10,590 nt of DNA from the NCBI GenBank assembly GCA_026770585.1, contig MU646313.1:1525861-1536450 (forward strand). The letters run 5' to 3'. Shown piece after piece: positions 1-6,256 of the stretch; the first letter of the stretch is position 1, and every line of letters starts with the position of its first letter. The translations under genes and the position numbers were made by a program. Origin of the DNA: Baffinella frigidus. Taxonomy: Eukaryota; Cryptophyceae; Cryptomonadales; Baffinellaceae. A model generated the notes under the pieces. It worked only from the letters and a program-made list of their open reading frames with translations. It was not told the DNA's origin and made no database searches.

Positions 1-112
1 GGTTTGGGGTTTGGGGTTTGGGGTTTGGGGTTTGGGGTGTGGGGTTTGGGGTTTGGGGTTTGGGGTATGGGGTTGGGTTCGGCAAACCCCAAACCCCAAA
101 CCCCAAACCCCA
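1..112. repeat. Inverted telomere-like array (TTTGGGG)n facing (CCCCAAA)n
   Basis: About ten TTTGGGG heptamers fill 1-79, with a few variant units (a GTGTGGGG-like unit near 38-44 and a TATGGGG unit near 65). After a short unique spacer, four CCCCAAA heptamers run from 83 to 111. The strand therefore carries a G-rich array followed by its C-rich complement, so it can fold into a long hairpin. The G-rich arm could also form a G-quadruplex. TTTGGGG differs by one base from the TTTAGGG telomere heptamer, which also occurs at 2641-2719. Whether this is a variant telomere repeat or an unrelated satellite is inference. The left end is cut by the window. Confidence 0.85.
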
Positions 113-147
113 TGGGCATGCCCCTTGCCATCACGCAGGGGGAACAC

Positions 148-237
148 TCTCATAGGCCAACGTCCTGAAAACCGTGTAGTTATGCCTACGGTATTTCCTA
201 CGGTAGGCCGTAGGGGCATGGGGGGGGTCCTATGAAT
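148..237. mobile_element. Decayed fragment of foldback family A
   Basis: The stretch from 151 matches the left arm of the full family A elements (as at 10399): CATAGGCCAACG, then CCTGAAA, then GCCTACGG and CCTACGGTAGGCCG. A TCCTATGAA-like right end follows at 229-237. The central part and most of the right arm are missing, so this is a shortened, diverged copy. No target-site duplication is visible. Identification rests on the shared order of four short blocks. Confidence 0.6.
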
Positions 238-264
238 CATTAGGGGGAACACTCGCGCATGGGG

Positions 265-306
265 AACACTCGTAAACCAACAGTGAGCTGTTGGTTTACG
301 AGTGTT
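265..306. repeat. Perfect 19-bp hairpin with 4-nt loop
   Basis: Arms 265-283 and 288-306 are exact reverse complements (first arm AACACTCGTAAACCAACAG), separated by a 4-base loop. A partial extra copy of the arm start, GGGGAACACTCG, lies just upstream at about 245-255 and again near 139-148. There is no U-tract and no adjacent gene, so a transcription terminator is not supported. It is more likely a small foldback repeat. Confidence 0.8.
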
Positions 307-308
307 GG

Positions 309-331
309 TCACATCTCCACACTCTCGTATA
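309..331. repeat. 22-bp dispersed direct repeat, copy 1
   Basis: The string starting CACATCTCCACACTCTCG and ending in TATA recurs almost exactly at 2209-2230, 1.9 kb downstream in the same orientation. The flanks are unrelated. Too short to assign to a family. Confidence 0.6.
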
Positions 332-395
332 GTGTAGGGGTACACTGGTTAAGTGGGGATTCCAAACGCAACGTTTCGCGCCAACAGTGCTTCGT

Positions 396-510
396 GGTAC
401 ACACGCACCAACATTGCGCCTAGCAATGGTACACACGCACCAATATTGCGGTGCGTACGCACCAATATTGCGGTGCGTGGTACACACGCACCAATATTGC
501 GCCTAGCAAC
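396..510. repeat. Short tandem repeat of a ~31-bp unit
   Basis: Four copies of a core GCACCAATATTGCG occur at about 405, 437, 458 and 488; the first reads AACATT instead of AATATT. The outer copies (396-427 and 479-510) have the full unit GGTACACACGCACC...GCGCCTAGCAA. The two middle copies are joined by GGTGCGTACGC, which makes the core partly self-complementary (GCACC against GGTGC). Open frames across it on both strands are low in complexity and follow the repeat period, so I do not call them genes. Confidence 0.75.
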
Positions 511-539
511 GGCTCCAATTCCTAGGCGAACCGCATCCA

Positions 540-985
540 CGGGCGTTCGCGCATGCCCCTTGCCAGTTTGGTGTGTGTAGTGTGTAGTGTGTAGTGTTTA
601 GCGACAGCAGCCATCAAGGAGGGGGGGGCACCCAGAAGGCTACGTGGAACCAACACCCGGGGTAACGTGACCACTTTCCGGTACACACCGGAGAAAAGGA
701 TCCGATTCCGGTTCAAAAGTGTTTCCTCTAGCCTGGGGAGTCCACGCCAGATTGGAGGCGGGGGTTAACTTTTTTAAAACACCACAGGATGTGTTCTTTG
801 ACTTTTGAAAACCACTGCCTTGAGGAGGAATTGACTTTTGGCGACCCCTTCCAAGACTCTGGCGTGGGTGACCGCGCCCTGTGAGGCGCTCACATACCAG
901 CACATTTGACCTCAAAATGAGGAGGCCAGATTAACTCAGGCAGAGCTGGCATTTGACCATCAACAGGGCGAAGGTGACTTCGGGA
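540..985. other. No gene recognised; weak inverted repeat 742-867
   Basis: No protein family, RNA gene or clear element is visible. A 10-bp inverted pair, CCACGCCAGA at 742-751 and TCTGGCGTGG at 858-867, encloses a repeated TTGACTTTTG (near 798 and 831). This could be a decayed foldback element, but the arms are short. TTAACTCAGGCAGAGCT at about 931-947 matches, in reverse complement with one mismatch, a site near 9820-9836. Confidence 0.4.
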
Positions 986-1067
986 ATTGGTCCAAAGATT
1001 ATTCTCCCCCAGGAAACACGCCAAAAGTCTAGAATCTTCCCCAGAATTGCGGGGAAGATAGCCTCCG
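984..1067. mobile_element. Possible shrunken relative of family C
   Basis: The 22-base string 1008-1029 (CCCAGGAAACACGCCAAAAG plus TC) is shared with the interior of both well-matched family C elements, at about 1764-1785 and, in reverse, 9092-9114. It is followed by a perfect 9-bp hairpin (ATCTTCCCC 1034-1042 and GGGGAAGAT 1051-1059) and by ATAGCCTC at 1057-1064, which resembles the end of the C terminal repeat. The left terminal repeat is missing. Either this is a deleted C relative or the 22-base block is a shared module. Confidence 0.4.
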
Positions 1068-1209
1068 GTGGCTGCTAGGACCAGAGCCTTTCCGTTCTCA
1101 CATGCACATCTCTCTCAGGAATCGCGATGTGGATTTGCGGCGTGGACTTTGGGGTTTGAGGGTGGGACAACAAACGAGCTGATTCACAGATCAGAGGGAG
1201 TCCTAGGGT

Positions 1210-1350
1210 TTGAGGGAGTGCCAGCAACTTTACAGTAAAGTCAACTTTACAGTAAACTTTATAGTGAAGTCACGCGTCGATGACGCGTTATCGGAGGGCA
1301 CGGATTGGAGGGTGTGCCAACAACTTTACAGTAAAGTCACGCTAAGTTGC
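1210..1350. repeat. Repeated short palindrome ACTTTACAGTAAAGT
   Basis: The block GTGCCARCAACTTTACAGTAAAG occurs near 1218-1240 and 1315-1337 and contains the palindrome ACTTTACAGTAAAGT. A partial third copy, ACTTTACAGTAAACT, lies at 1244-1258. Between them CGCGTCGATGACGCG (1273-1287) is another small palindrome. The direct copies are about 97 bases apart. This may be a decayed foldback element or a short tandem duplication; I cannot separate the two. Confidence 0.55.
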
Positions 1351-1543
1351 CAAAGGGCACGGCGGGGCCTCACATAGCACGAACCAACGTCTCGACAGCA
1401 CTCCTCTCCACCCTCTTCGCGACCGGTTCCGCCGCCCCCCCACCCCCATCAAAGTACTTCGCTCGGAACACCTGGGTGTCGAACGGGCTGCTGCAACAGG
1501 CACCTGTCCTGCCTTTCTCCGTGGAATGAGCTCTCCTGAAGGC

Positions 1544-1675
1544 GGCTTTGATCACGCTGGTGCGCGTGCCCCCCCCCCCCGCAGCAGACTCCGACGTCAT
1601 CGGCCCTGCTCGTCGACAGGGCTGGGTTATTTGGAGGTGATAACTTGTCGGAGTGCTTGGCAAGTATCGACCTCC
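1544..1675. repeat. Repeat D, copy 1 (intact unit)
   Basis: A unit of about 132 bases begins GGCTTTGATCACGCTGGTGC at 1544. It contains a run of C, then GCAGACTCCG (1584-1593), and ends with an imperfect hairpin at 1633-1675 (arms GGAGGTGATAACTTG and CAAGTATCGACCTCC). A second copy starts immediately at 1676 and is split by a family C element. The first 22 bases of the two copies are identical. Open frames here are unrelated to any family I recognise and change across the two copies, so I treat the unit as non-coding. Confidence 0.75.
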
Positions 1676-1981
1676 GGCTTTGATCACGCTGGTGCGCCGG
1701 CCCCCTCCCCACACGAGGCTATCCATGCGAACAGATTCATAAGTTAATTATTGGATTGTTGCCCAGGAAACACGCCACAAGTCAGCATTTGATCACGTTT
1801 CCGTACGGACATCCGGACGGAAACATGACCATTTCCCCATAAATTTTAAAATGTCCTTTTATTATGTTTGCATGGATAGCCTCGTGTGGCCTCCGGCAGA
1901 CTCCGGCGTGTTGCCCGATACGGTTGGGATATTGGCTGAGGGGTGATGACTTATCGGAGTTATTAGCACGTACCGGCCTCC
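1676..1981. repeat. Repeat D, copy 2, split by a C element
   Basis: The left part, 1676-1708, repeats the first 22 bases of copy 1 exactly and reaches the C-rich stretch. The unit resumes at about 1889 with GGCCTCCGGCAGACTCCGG and continues to about 1981 in the same order as copy 1 (GGGTGATGACTTATCGGAGT against GAGGTGATAACTTGTCGGAG). The right part is more diverged than the left. The break coincides with the family C element at 1713-1885, so the duplication probably came first. Confidence 0.7.
1713..1885 (+). mobile_element. Foldback (MITE-like) element family C, copy 1, 173 bp
   Basis: The ends are an inverted pair beginning ACGAGGCTATCCATGCGAAC at 1713 and ending GTTTGCATGGATAGCCTCGT at 1885. 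The outermost CACA/TGTG can be added to the arms. The interior holds an imperfect palindrome, TCACGTTTCCGTACGGACAT with its partner ATCCGGACGGAAACATGACC (about 1792-1831), and an AAATTTTAAAATG block near the right end. Copy 3 at 8987-9159 is nearly the same sequence in the opposite orientation and has the same 173-bp length. No transposase frame is present, so the element is non-autonomous. No clear target duplication is visible. Confidence 0.85.
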
Positions 1982-1999
1982 CAGCCGATAACTGCCAAA

Positions 2000-2330
2000 G
2001 TTCGGCCCTGCCTGATGACGCCAGTTACATGGTCAAATTCAAGGTCAAATTCCGCCGCGAGAAACGTCAAACCTCTCGAGGAACATCGACCCCTCCAGGC
2101 ACATCACCCCCAGAGACTCCACAACTTACACTGTTGTATCACTCAACTCAGGGCTTAAAGGCCTACCCATGACCTGTATCAAGAGTAATCAAGAAGAAGA
2201 GAAGCCTCCACATCTCCACACTCTCGTATATTCCTTGAGTAGCCAGGCGGTCAAATTTGACCGCCAAGAGGTCCTAGGCAGGTCATAGGACCCTACGGTA
2301 GGTTGTATGAGCCTACTGGCCACTTAAGGG
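2000..2330. other. Unassigned stretch with palindrome and family A scrap
   Basis: No gene is recognised. GGCGGTCAAATTTGACCGCC at 2246-2265 is a perfect 20-bp palindrome. Just after it, 2269-2315 contains GGTCCTAGGCA, TCATAGG and CCTACGGTAGG. These are the core words of family A in scrambled or shortened order, so this is probably a decayed scrap of that element. The second copy of the 22-bp repeat first seen at 309 lies at 2209-2230. Confidence 0.5.
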
Positions 2331-2566
2331 ATAGAAGCTCCAAGGGCTCCCGTCGTCAACGCCGTATTCCACACGACCCTTTCACGATTACGGATGTATG
2401 CCGTGAAGTCCTGTGAGAGGGCATCACTATGCGAGGTGTATCCCTGGCCCCACACGACTCTGGCCACACAGCGGGCTTCGCAGGAAAACCCGACTGAAAA
2501 CCGGGTCAAAATATCGGGTGGTAATATGTTTTTGTACCGAACAACTCTTATCAAGTGCCTTGACAA
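2324..2566 (-). CDS. Unrecognised 80-codon open frame, doubtful
   Basis: This is the only repeat-poor part of the first 3 kb. An ATG-started frame on the minus strand has mixed composition (starting MSRHLIRVVRYKNILPPD and ending near LGASIP). I recognise no domain, signal peptide or membrane segment in it. Overlapping plus-strand frames of similar length exist, so length alone is not evidence. It could be an exon, a fragment of a decayed gene, or chance. No splice sites, promoter or neighbouring exons could be tied to it. Confidence 0.12.
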   Translation of the reverse strand: MSRHLIRVVRYKNILPPDILTRFSVGFSCEARCVARVVWGQGYTSHSDALSQDFTAYIRNRERVVWNTALTTGALGASIP

Positions 2567-2640
2567 TCAACGGGGCGATCTGCGAAGCCCACTAGGTAAA
2601 GTGGTATCAAGCGGAGGATGGTGCTTGGGATCGAGGCGCA

Positions 2641-2719
2641 GGTTTAGGGTTTAGGGTTGAGGGTTTAGGGTTTAGGGTTTAGGGTTCAGGGTGCAGGGTT
2701 TAGGGTTTAGGGTTTAAAC
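2641..2719 (+). repeat. Interstitial TTTAGGG telomere-like array
   Basis: About eleven heptamers read GGTTTAG, with variants (TTGAGGG, TTCAGGG, TGCAGGG) in the middle. The G-rich strand is the plus strand. TTTAGGG is the known telomere heptamer of most plants and many algae. Several mutated units and unique sequence on both sides indicate an old interstitial array rather than a live chromosome end. It ends at the palindrome GGTTTAAACC. Confidence 0.9.
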
Positions 2720-2765
2720 CTGGAGGTGTTGTCGGACCCTGGAGCCGACACAGGCCACAGCAGGT

Positions 2766-2905
2766 CGACGATTCTCAAACCCTAATTCCTACTCCCTACT
2801 CCGTACTCCGTACTCTCTATTGCCTACTGCCTACTGTCTAATCCCCAATCCCTAATCCCTAAACGCCGGCCGGACCTGCCGCGTCCCTTGTGCTTCGATG
2901 GAGGG
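2766..2905. repeat. Heptamer-bearing repeat unit, copy 1
   Basis: The unit starts ACGATTCTCAAACCCTAATT. It then carries eleven uninterrupted 7-base units from 2788 to 2864: CCTACTC twice, CGTACTC twice, TCTATTG, CCTACTG twice, TCTAATC, CCCAATC, CCTAATC, CCTAAAC. It ends with CGGACCTGCCGCGTCCCTTG and TCGATGGAGGG. The heptamer series grades into CCTAAAC, the C-rich telomere unit, so it looks like a mutated telomere-like array lying opposite in orientation to the one at 2641-2719. Confidence 0.8.
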
Positions 2906-2906
2906 T

Positions 2907-3025
2907 CTACGATTCTCAAACCCTAATTCCTACTCGCTACTCGCTACTCGCTACTCGATACTCGCTACTCCCTAATCCCTCAAGCACGGACGGACCTGCC
3001 CCGTCCCTTGTGCGTCGATGGAGGT
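2907..3025. repeat. Heptamer-bearing repeat unit, copy 2
   Basis: This has the same order as copy 1: ACGATTCTCAAACCCTAATT, then heptamers from 2929 to 2984 (CCTACTC, GCTACTC three times, GATACTC, GCTACTC, CCTAATC, CCTCAAG), then CGGACCTGCCCCGTCCCTTG and TCGATGGAGGT. It has fewer heptamers, dominated by GCTACTC, so the internal array changed length and sequence after the unit was duplicated. A partial third copy of the unit end (GGACCTGACGCGTCGCTTGT to GATGGAGGTGGGTGG) lies at 3426-3464. Confidence 0.8.
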
Positions 3026-3111
3026 GGGTGGCTAAGACAAGCGACAGCGACCCACCCTATGCATAGCAGGGCCTTGCTAAAAAACCCTTTCCACGGAAGG
3101 GCGCCTATCTT

Positions 3112-3205
3112 GGGAGCATCCAAAACCGAGGGGTTGCATTCAAAACCTCGGTTCCAGCTCCTTACAAGGCGCGTGAAATTTCAGGGGGGCAGAAGGCCTT
3201 GTAAG
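3112..3205. repeat. Two adjacent hairpins and a GCATYCAAAACC repeat
   Basis: AACCGAGG (3124-3131) pairs with CCTCGGTT (3146-3153), and CTTACAAGGC (3161-3170) pairs with GCCTTGTAAG (3196-3205). GGGAGCATCCAAAACC near 3111 recurs as GCATTCAAAACCTC at 3136-3149 and as GGGAGCATTCAAAACCTC at about 3395-3412. No RNA gene family is recognised. These may be remnants of a larger foldback element. Confidence 0.5.
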
Positions 3206-3277
3206 TGCCCCCCCTGCTTGATGGCTGCGATCAAGGACTAACGGTTGGACCTGACGCGGGTCGAACCGGACCCGCGT

Positions 3278-3389
3278 TTGGTCACGTTACTGGGGGAATT
3301 CCCCCATTAACATGACAACGCCTGCCCGTGACTGGTACTAAATTTAACAATCCCACATTTAAAATACTCCATCTTCCAGCCGCGAGTGG
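3278..3389 (+). mobile_element. Foldback family E, half element (copy 1)
   Basis: From about 3278 (TTGGTCACGTTACTGGGGGA, an imperfect palindrome to 3318) through the stretch starting CCTGCCCGTGACTGGTACTA to CCAGCCGCGAGTGG at 3389, this parallels the right half of the complete E element at 7169-7376. The left half is missing. A different hairpin sits there instead, ACGCGGGTC paired with GACCCGCGT (about 3253-3276). The terminal repeat reads CGCGAGTG rather than CTCGAGTG. Confidence 0.75.
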
Positions 3390-3439
3390 ATGCTGGGAGC
3401 ATTCAAAACCTCAACGACTACCGGTTGGACCTGACGCGT

Positions 3440-3780
3440 CGCTTGTGCGTCGATGGAGGTGGGTGGCCAACACGGGCGACCCAGGCGGACCCGAGAGGCG
3501 TCTTGAGGACGGTTCGGGTGTGCCGTGTGAGGCGTGTGAGTGCGCTGATGACCATACGATCTCCTGGTGGGGTACAGGTTATGAGTGTGGGATAACTTGA
3601 GGGAAGTAGTTGGCCTTTGATGGGAGGAAGAGGGGGGTGTGTCGTGCTTAGTAGGCACGGTGGGGTTGGAGACATAGCGTACTTCATCATCAGCAACAAC
3701 ACCAACAACACCAACACCACCAACAACTAAAACACCAAGAACTTGCGGGAGGGCGTCGCCCCCTCACCACAGAGCTCTAA
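3440..3780. repeat. No gene recognised; CAA/CAC-rich simple sequence at 3690-3735
   Basis: After the partial heptamer-unit end at 3426-3464 nothing coding is recognised. From about 3690 to 3735 the strand is a CAACAACACCAACAACACC-type simple repeat. It accounts for the Leu/Val-rich frame on the minus strand, which I reject as a gene. Confidence 0.5.
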
Positions 3781-3784
3781 TTAC

Positions 3785-4360
3785 CTAGAGCAAGGCAACA
3801 CATGCCGAGAGAAATTGTCGGGCACGCAATCGGTCGAGGGTACTCTCTAATGAACTAGGCGTGGAGGCACGCGATCGGTGGAAGGCGCGCACCTCACCAC
3901 GCCGCCGCTCAGCAGCAAGCTCCTCAGCCATCTGATAGAAGGCAGCCCTGATTTCAGGTTTCCCCTTTCTACCAACGATGCAACGTGGAATCCGGTTTAG
4001 ATCAGCCATCTGATGCCACACCCGGCATCGAGGTTCAGTTTTGCAGCCCCCATGTTCACCAACGATGCACCTCAACGATCTGATGCCCCCACCGATTCAG
4101 TTCTCCAATCCCCTTGAGTGCTCATGATTCAATGTGGAATTCGGTTTAGCGTGAACCCGCTCCTCAGCCATGCCGAGCCCGATTTGCAAAGCCCGATTCA
4201 GTTCTCCAACTCCCATTTTCCACTGTTACTTCTTAAGTTAACGGAGGTTCCACTTTCGCTTTGAGACGTTCCACTCTCGACTTTTGTCTCGGCGGGCTGC
4301 GCTGCAGTCGAGAAGCAAGAGGAACTGCCAATAATGCAATGTGGAATCCGGGTTAGCGCG
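3785..4360. repeat. Scattered H repeat copies, possibly derived from a minus-strand coding sequence
   Basis: A short motif, consensus GCAATGTGGAATCCGGGTTA, occurs at 3978-4000, 4127-4150 and 4334-4357, and again at 6047-6070, 6083-6100 (partial) and 6312-6334. It is often next to CTCCTCAGCCATCTGATG. On the minus strand these read as ANPDSTLH-like and HQMAEELAAERRR-like peptides, a combination that keeps frame in more than one copy. Two variants of GGCACGCRATCGGT occur near 3822 and 3868. The 96-codon minus-strand frame at 3785-4075 lies within this repeat field. I do not recognise the peptide, and the block as a whole is interrupted. Confidence 0.5.
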
Positions 4361-4474
4361 AACCCCCGTTTCTGCCGTGATGGGGGTGGGTTTTGCTATC
4401 TGAGTCTCTGCATAGCTGCACCGTGGTACGAAACCCATCCCAAGGGCAACACAACCTTAACACGATAATGCCAC

Positions 4475-4622
4475 AAGCTAACGCCAGCTGACCCCTTAGC
4501 CTACGGTAGGAACCCCCCTTTCTCCTACGACGTTTAAAACAAAAAGGTCTTTAAAAGTCGTAGGAGGGGGGCTCCTACCGTAGGCAATCCGTAGGCTCTA
4601 AGTACCTCGCTGGCGTTAGCTT
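4475..4622. mobile_element. Foldback element B, 148 bp
   Basis: Perfect 14-bp terminal inverted repeats, AAGCTAACGCCAGC at 4475-4488 and GCTGGCGTTAGCTT at 4609-4622, enclose a second inverted pair: GCCTACGGTAGGA with TCCTACCGTAGGC, then CTCCTACGAC with GTCGTAGGAG. The centre is an A/T-rich loop. The inner word GCCTACGGTAGG is also the core word of family A, although the ends differ. It abuts half of an A element from 4641. No target duplication is seen. Confidence 0.8.
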
Positions 4623-4640
4623 TTCAGATGACCTGAAGAG

Positions 4641-4741
4641 AGGCCGAGGGATCCTAGGACCTAAACGTCTCGGCCTACGGTAGGAGGTCCTAGGCAATGC
4701 CGTAGGCCTAACTACCCCATTTTCAGGCCGTTACCCTATTA
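4641..4741 (+). mobile_element. Foldback family A, right half only
   Basis: From GGCCGAGGGATCCTAGGACC through the right arm to CCGTTACCCTATTAA, this matches the central loop and right arm of the full elements at 9246 and 10399. The left arm is absent, and element B ends 18 bases upstream. The loss may be a deletion linked to the arrival of B, or a recombination product. Confidence 0.85.
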
Positions 4742-5066
4742 ACTCGCCCACCACGATTGCATCTCGGAACGTACCAGAATCTGCCCACGTAAAAGGGTGT
4801 ACGATAGCATCATTATACGCCCAAAATAGCATATACACCCTTATCTTCGGCGTCGGAAGCCTAAGATATCGGGACATAATCTGTCATGTTCCGATATTAG
4901 ATTGGTCGACCGATCATCGGAAATGTCAATCGCAACACGCCTCCCGCCCTAGAGAAGCATGACTGTGTGTCACCGGTGACGGCGCCAAAAAACCTCAAAC
5001 AAAACGGCTCATTCAACACGCGAGCTACAGTGTGCACTTCCTAAAACCTCCCTAAAGCCCCCGCGG
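4742..5066. other. No gene recognised; two small inverted repeats
   Basis: AAGGGTGTA (4793-4801) pairs with TACACCCTT (about 4843-4851), and ATATCGGGACAT (4867-4878) pairs with ATGTTCCGATAT (4886-4897) with one mismatch. No RNA family, promoter or protein signal is recognised. Confidence 0.4.
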
Positions 5067-5660
5067 CACGCACCGAGCGATTTTCGCCAAGCTGTGAGTC
5101 AGTGAGTCAGTGGGTCAGTGAGTCAATCAGTTAGTCCGCGAGGAGAGCGCGCACCGAGCAATCCTCGCCAACCAGTGTGTGAGTGAGTGAGTGAGTGAGT
5201 GAGTGAGTGAGTGGGTGGGTGGGTGAGTGGGTGAGTGAGTGAGTGAGTGGGTGGGTGAGTGAGTGAGTGAGTGAGTGAGTGGGTGAGTGAGTGAGTGAGT
5301 GAGTGAGTGGGTGGGTGAGTGAGTGAGTGAGTCAGGAGAGCACGCACCCAGCAATCCTCGCCGACCAATCAGTCAGTTAGCCAGCCAGTGAGCCAATCCG
5401 TGAGTGCGGCGAGGACCTCACTCTGAACCAGAACATTTCGCTCAAGTCACCCCCCCCGGAAAACCACACCCTTAAGTCAAATACCGGCTCCCAGAGCCGG
5501 CCCATCTAAACGAAATGGCAACTTACTGCGGAGCATCAGCTTTGTTGACTTACGGTAAAAGATCCTGGCGGGCAGTGGACGTACCGAGCAGTCCTCGCCA
5601 ACCAGTGCGTGAGTCAACCAGTCAACCAATCCGGAGAGAACGTACCGAGCGATCCTCGGC
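5067..5660. repeat. Tandem/dispersed repeat I (CACCGAGCRATCCTCGCCAA), five copies
   Basis: The block around RCRCACCGAGCRATCCTCGCC occurs at about 5067-5090, 5142-5177, 5334-5366, 5580-5606 and 5633-5660. It is often followed by AACCAGTGNGTGAGT, which grades into GTGAGTCAGTGAGTC-type sequence. Three of the copies are preceded by GGAGAG. The spread of copies around the GTGA microsatellite suggests the microsatellite grew from the unit's own GTGAGT tail. A 7-bp stem, CCGGCTC with GAGCCGG, lies at 5484-5500. Confidence 0.75.
5175..5332. repeat. GTGA/GTGG tetranucleotide microsatellite
   Basis: About 39 tetranucleotide units, mostly GTGA with interspersed GTGG, run without loss of phase. On the minus strand this produces SLTH/PPTH repeat frames (two overlapping frames at about 5123-5368), which are artefacts of the microsatellite. 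Confidence 0.95.
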
Positions 5661-5891
5661 AGCCACGACGCGAGCCTCCAGCGCGCTCACCACCTCCTCC
5701 GCCTCCTCTCTTTCCGCCAGCGCCGCTGCAACCTCGGCCTCTCTTTCCACCTGGATCTGATTCGGGGGGGTCGATTTCAGCTCCTCTCTCTCTTCAGAGT
5801 CTTCAGATTCTTCAGAGAGAGAGTCCTTCCTGCAACGCTCTCTCTCTCCCCCGCCACCCTCATCCCCTCCGCTGACTTTATCCGGGGAAAC
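5622..5891 (-). pseudogene. Possible coding fragment with acidic and coiled-coil-like composition
   Basis: The minus strand is open for 89 codons between a TAG at 5892-5894 (inside element F) and a TGA at 5622-5624. It has no in-frame ATG. The reading goes from Gly/Glu-rich (GGDEGGGGERE) to Ser/Glu-rich (SEESEDSEEREELK), then a charged Glu/Ala/Val stretch with heptad-like spacing (VEREAEVAAALAEREEAEEV), ending in AAEDRSVRSL. This composition is typical of coiled-coil proteins. A duplicate at about 6413-6500 keeps VEREAEVAAALAE but has 12 instead of 7 C residues next to it and loses frame. It may be a relic exon or chance from GA-rich DNA. No domain is recognised. Confidence 0.3.
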
Positions 5892-6017
5892 CTATTTTCC
5901 TTCAGTTTGATGGCAAGGAAAATCACTACACAGTTCGTTCTTATTAGTAATATTAAAGCATTCATGTAGTAATTTTCCTTGCCATCAAACTAAAGAGAAA
6001 TAGGTTTCCCCGGATAA
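5878..6017. mobile_element. Foldback element F, 140 bp, with GACT target duplication
   Basis: Arms of about 49 bp begin TTATCCGGGGAAACCTATTT (5878) and end with its exact complement at 6017. After a short mismatched stretch they continue through TTTGATGGCAAGGAAAAT and its complement. GACT stands on both sides, at 5874-5877 and 6018-6021. The neighbouring duplicate of the host sequence has a single GACT at 6283-6286 with no element (TCCGCCGACTGCGCC against TCCGCTGACT...GACTGCGCC). This is direct sequence support for insertion with a 4-bp duplication. There is no coding capacity. Confidence 0.92.
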
Positions 6018-6172
6018 GACTGCGCCGCTCGCTCCTCAGCCATCTGATGCAATGTGGGATCCGGGTTAGCTTCAACCCCTGTTGTGGGATCCGGGTTAGC
6101 TCCAACCCGATTTCAGCCCCTCTCTTCAGAGTCTTCAGAGAGAGAGAGTCCTTCCTGCCACGCTCTCTGGGC

Positions 6173-6185
6173 TGTCTGTCTCTCC

Positions 6186-6217
<32 letters not shown>

Positions 6218-6256
6218 CATCTCTCTGTCTGTCTGTCTCTCTCTCGCTCTCTCTCT
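6173..6256. repeat. TCTG/TC microsatellite
   Basis: Runs of TCTG (about a dozen units) interrupted by CTCC and CATC pass into CTCTCGCTCTCTCTC. It lies between sub-blocks (b) and (c) of the duplicated block and is absent from the first copy, which has only a short CTCTCTCTC there. Confidence 0.95.

Noticed and set aside
396-510. CRISPR-like array
   Set aside because: The repeated units are adjacent without unique spacers, and the setting is eukaryotic.
1370-1726. 118-codon minus-strand frame with Gly-rich runs
   Set aside because: It is driven by C-rich tracts and the D duplication. The repeated peptide RTSVIKA comes from the duplicated 22 bases.
3418-3726. Leu/Val-rich, membrane-like minus-strand frame
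   Set aside because: The hydrophobic start is the translation of a CAA/CAC simple repeat.
5123-5368. SLTH-repeat protein frames on the minus strand
   Set aside because: They are produced entirely by the GTGA microsatellite.
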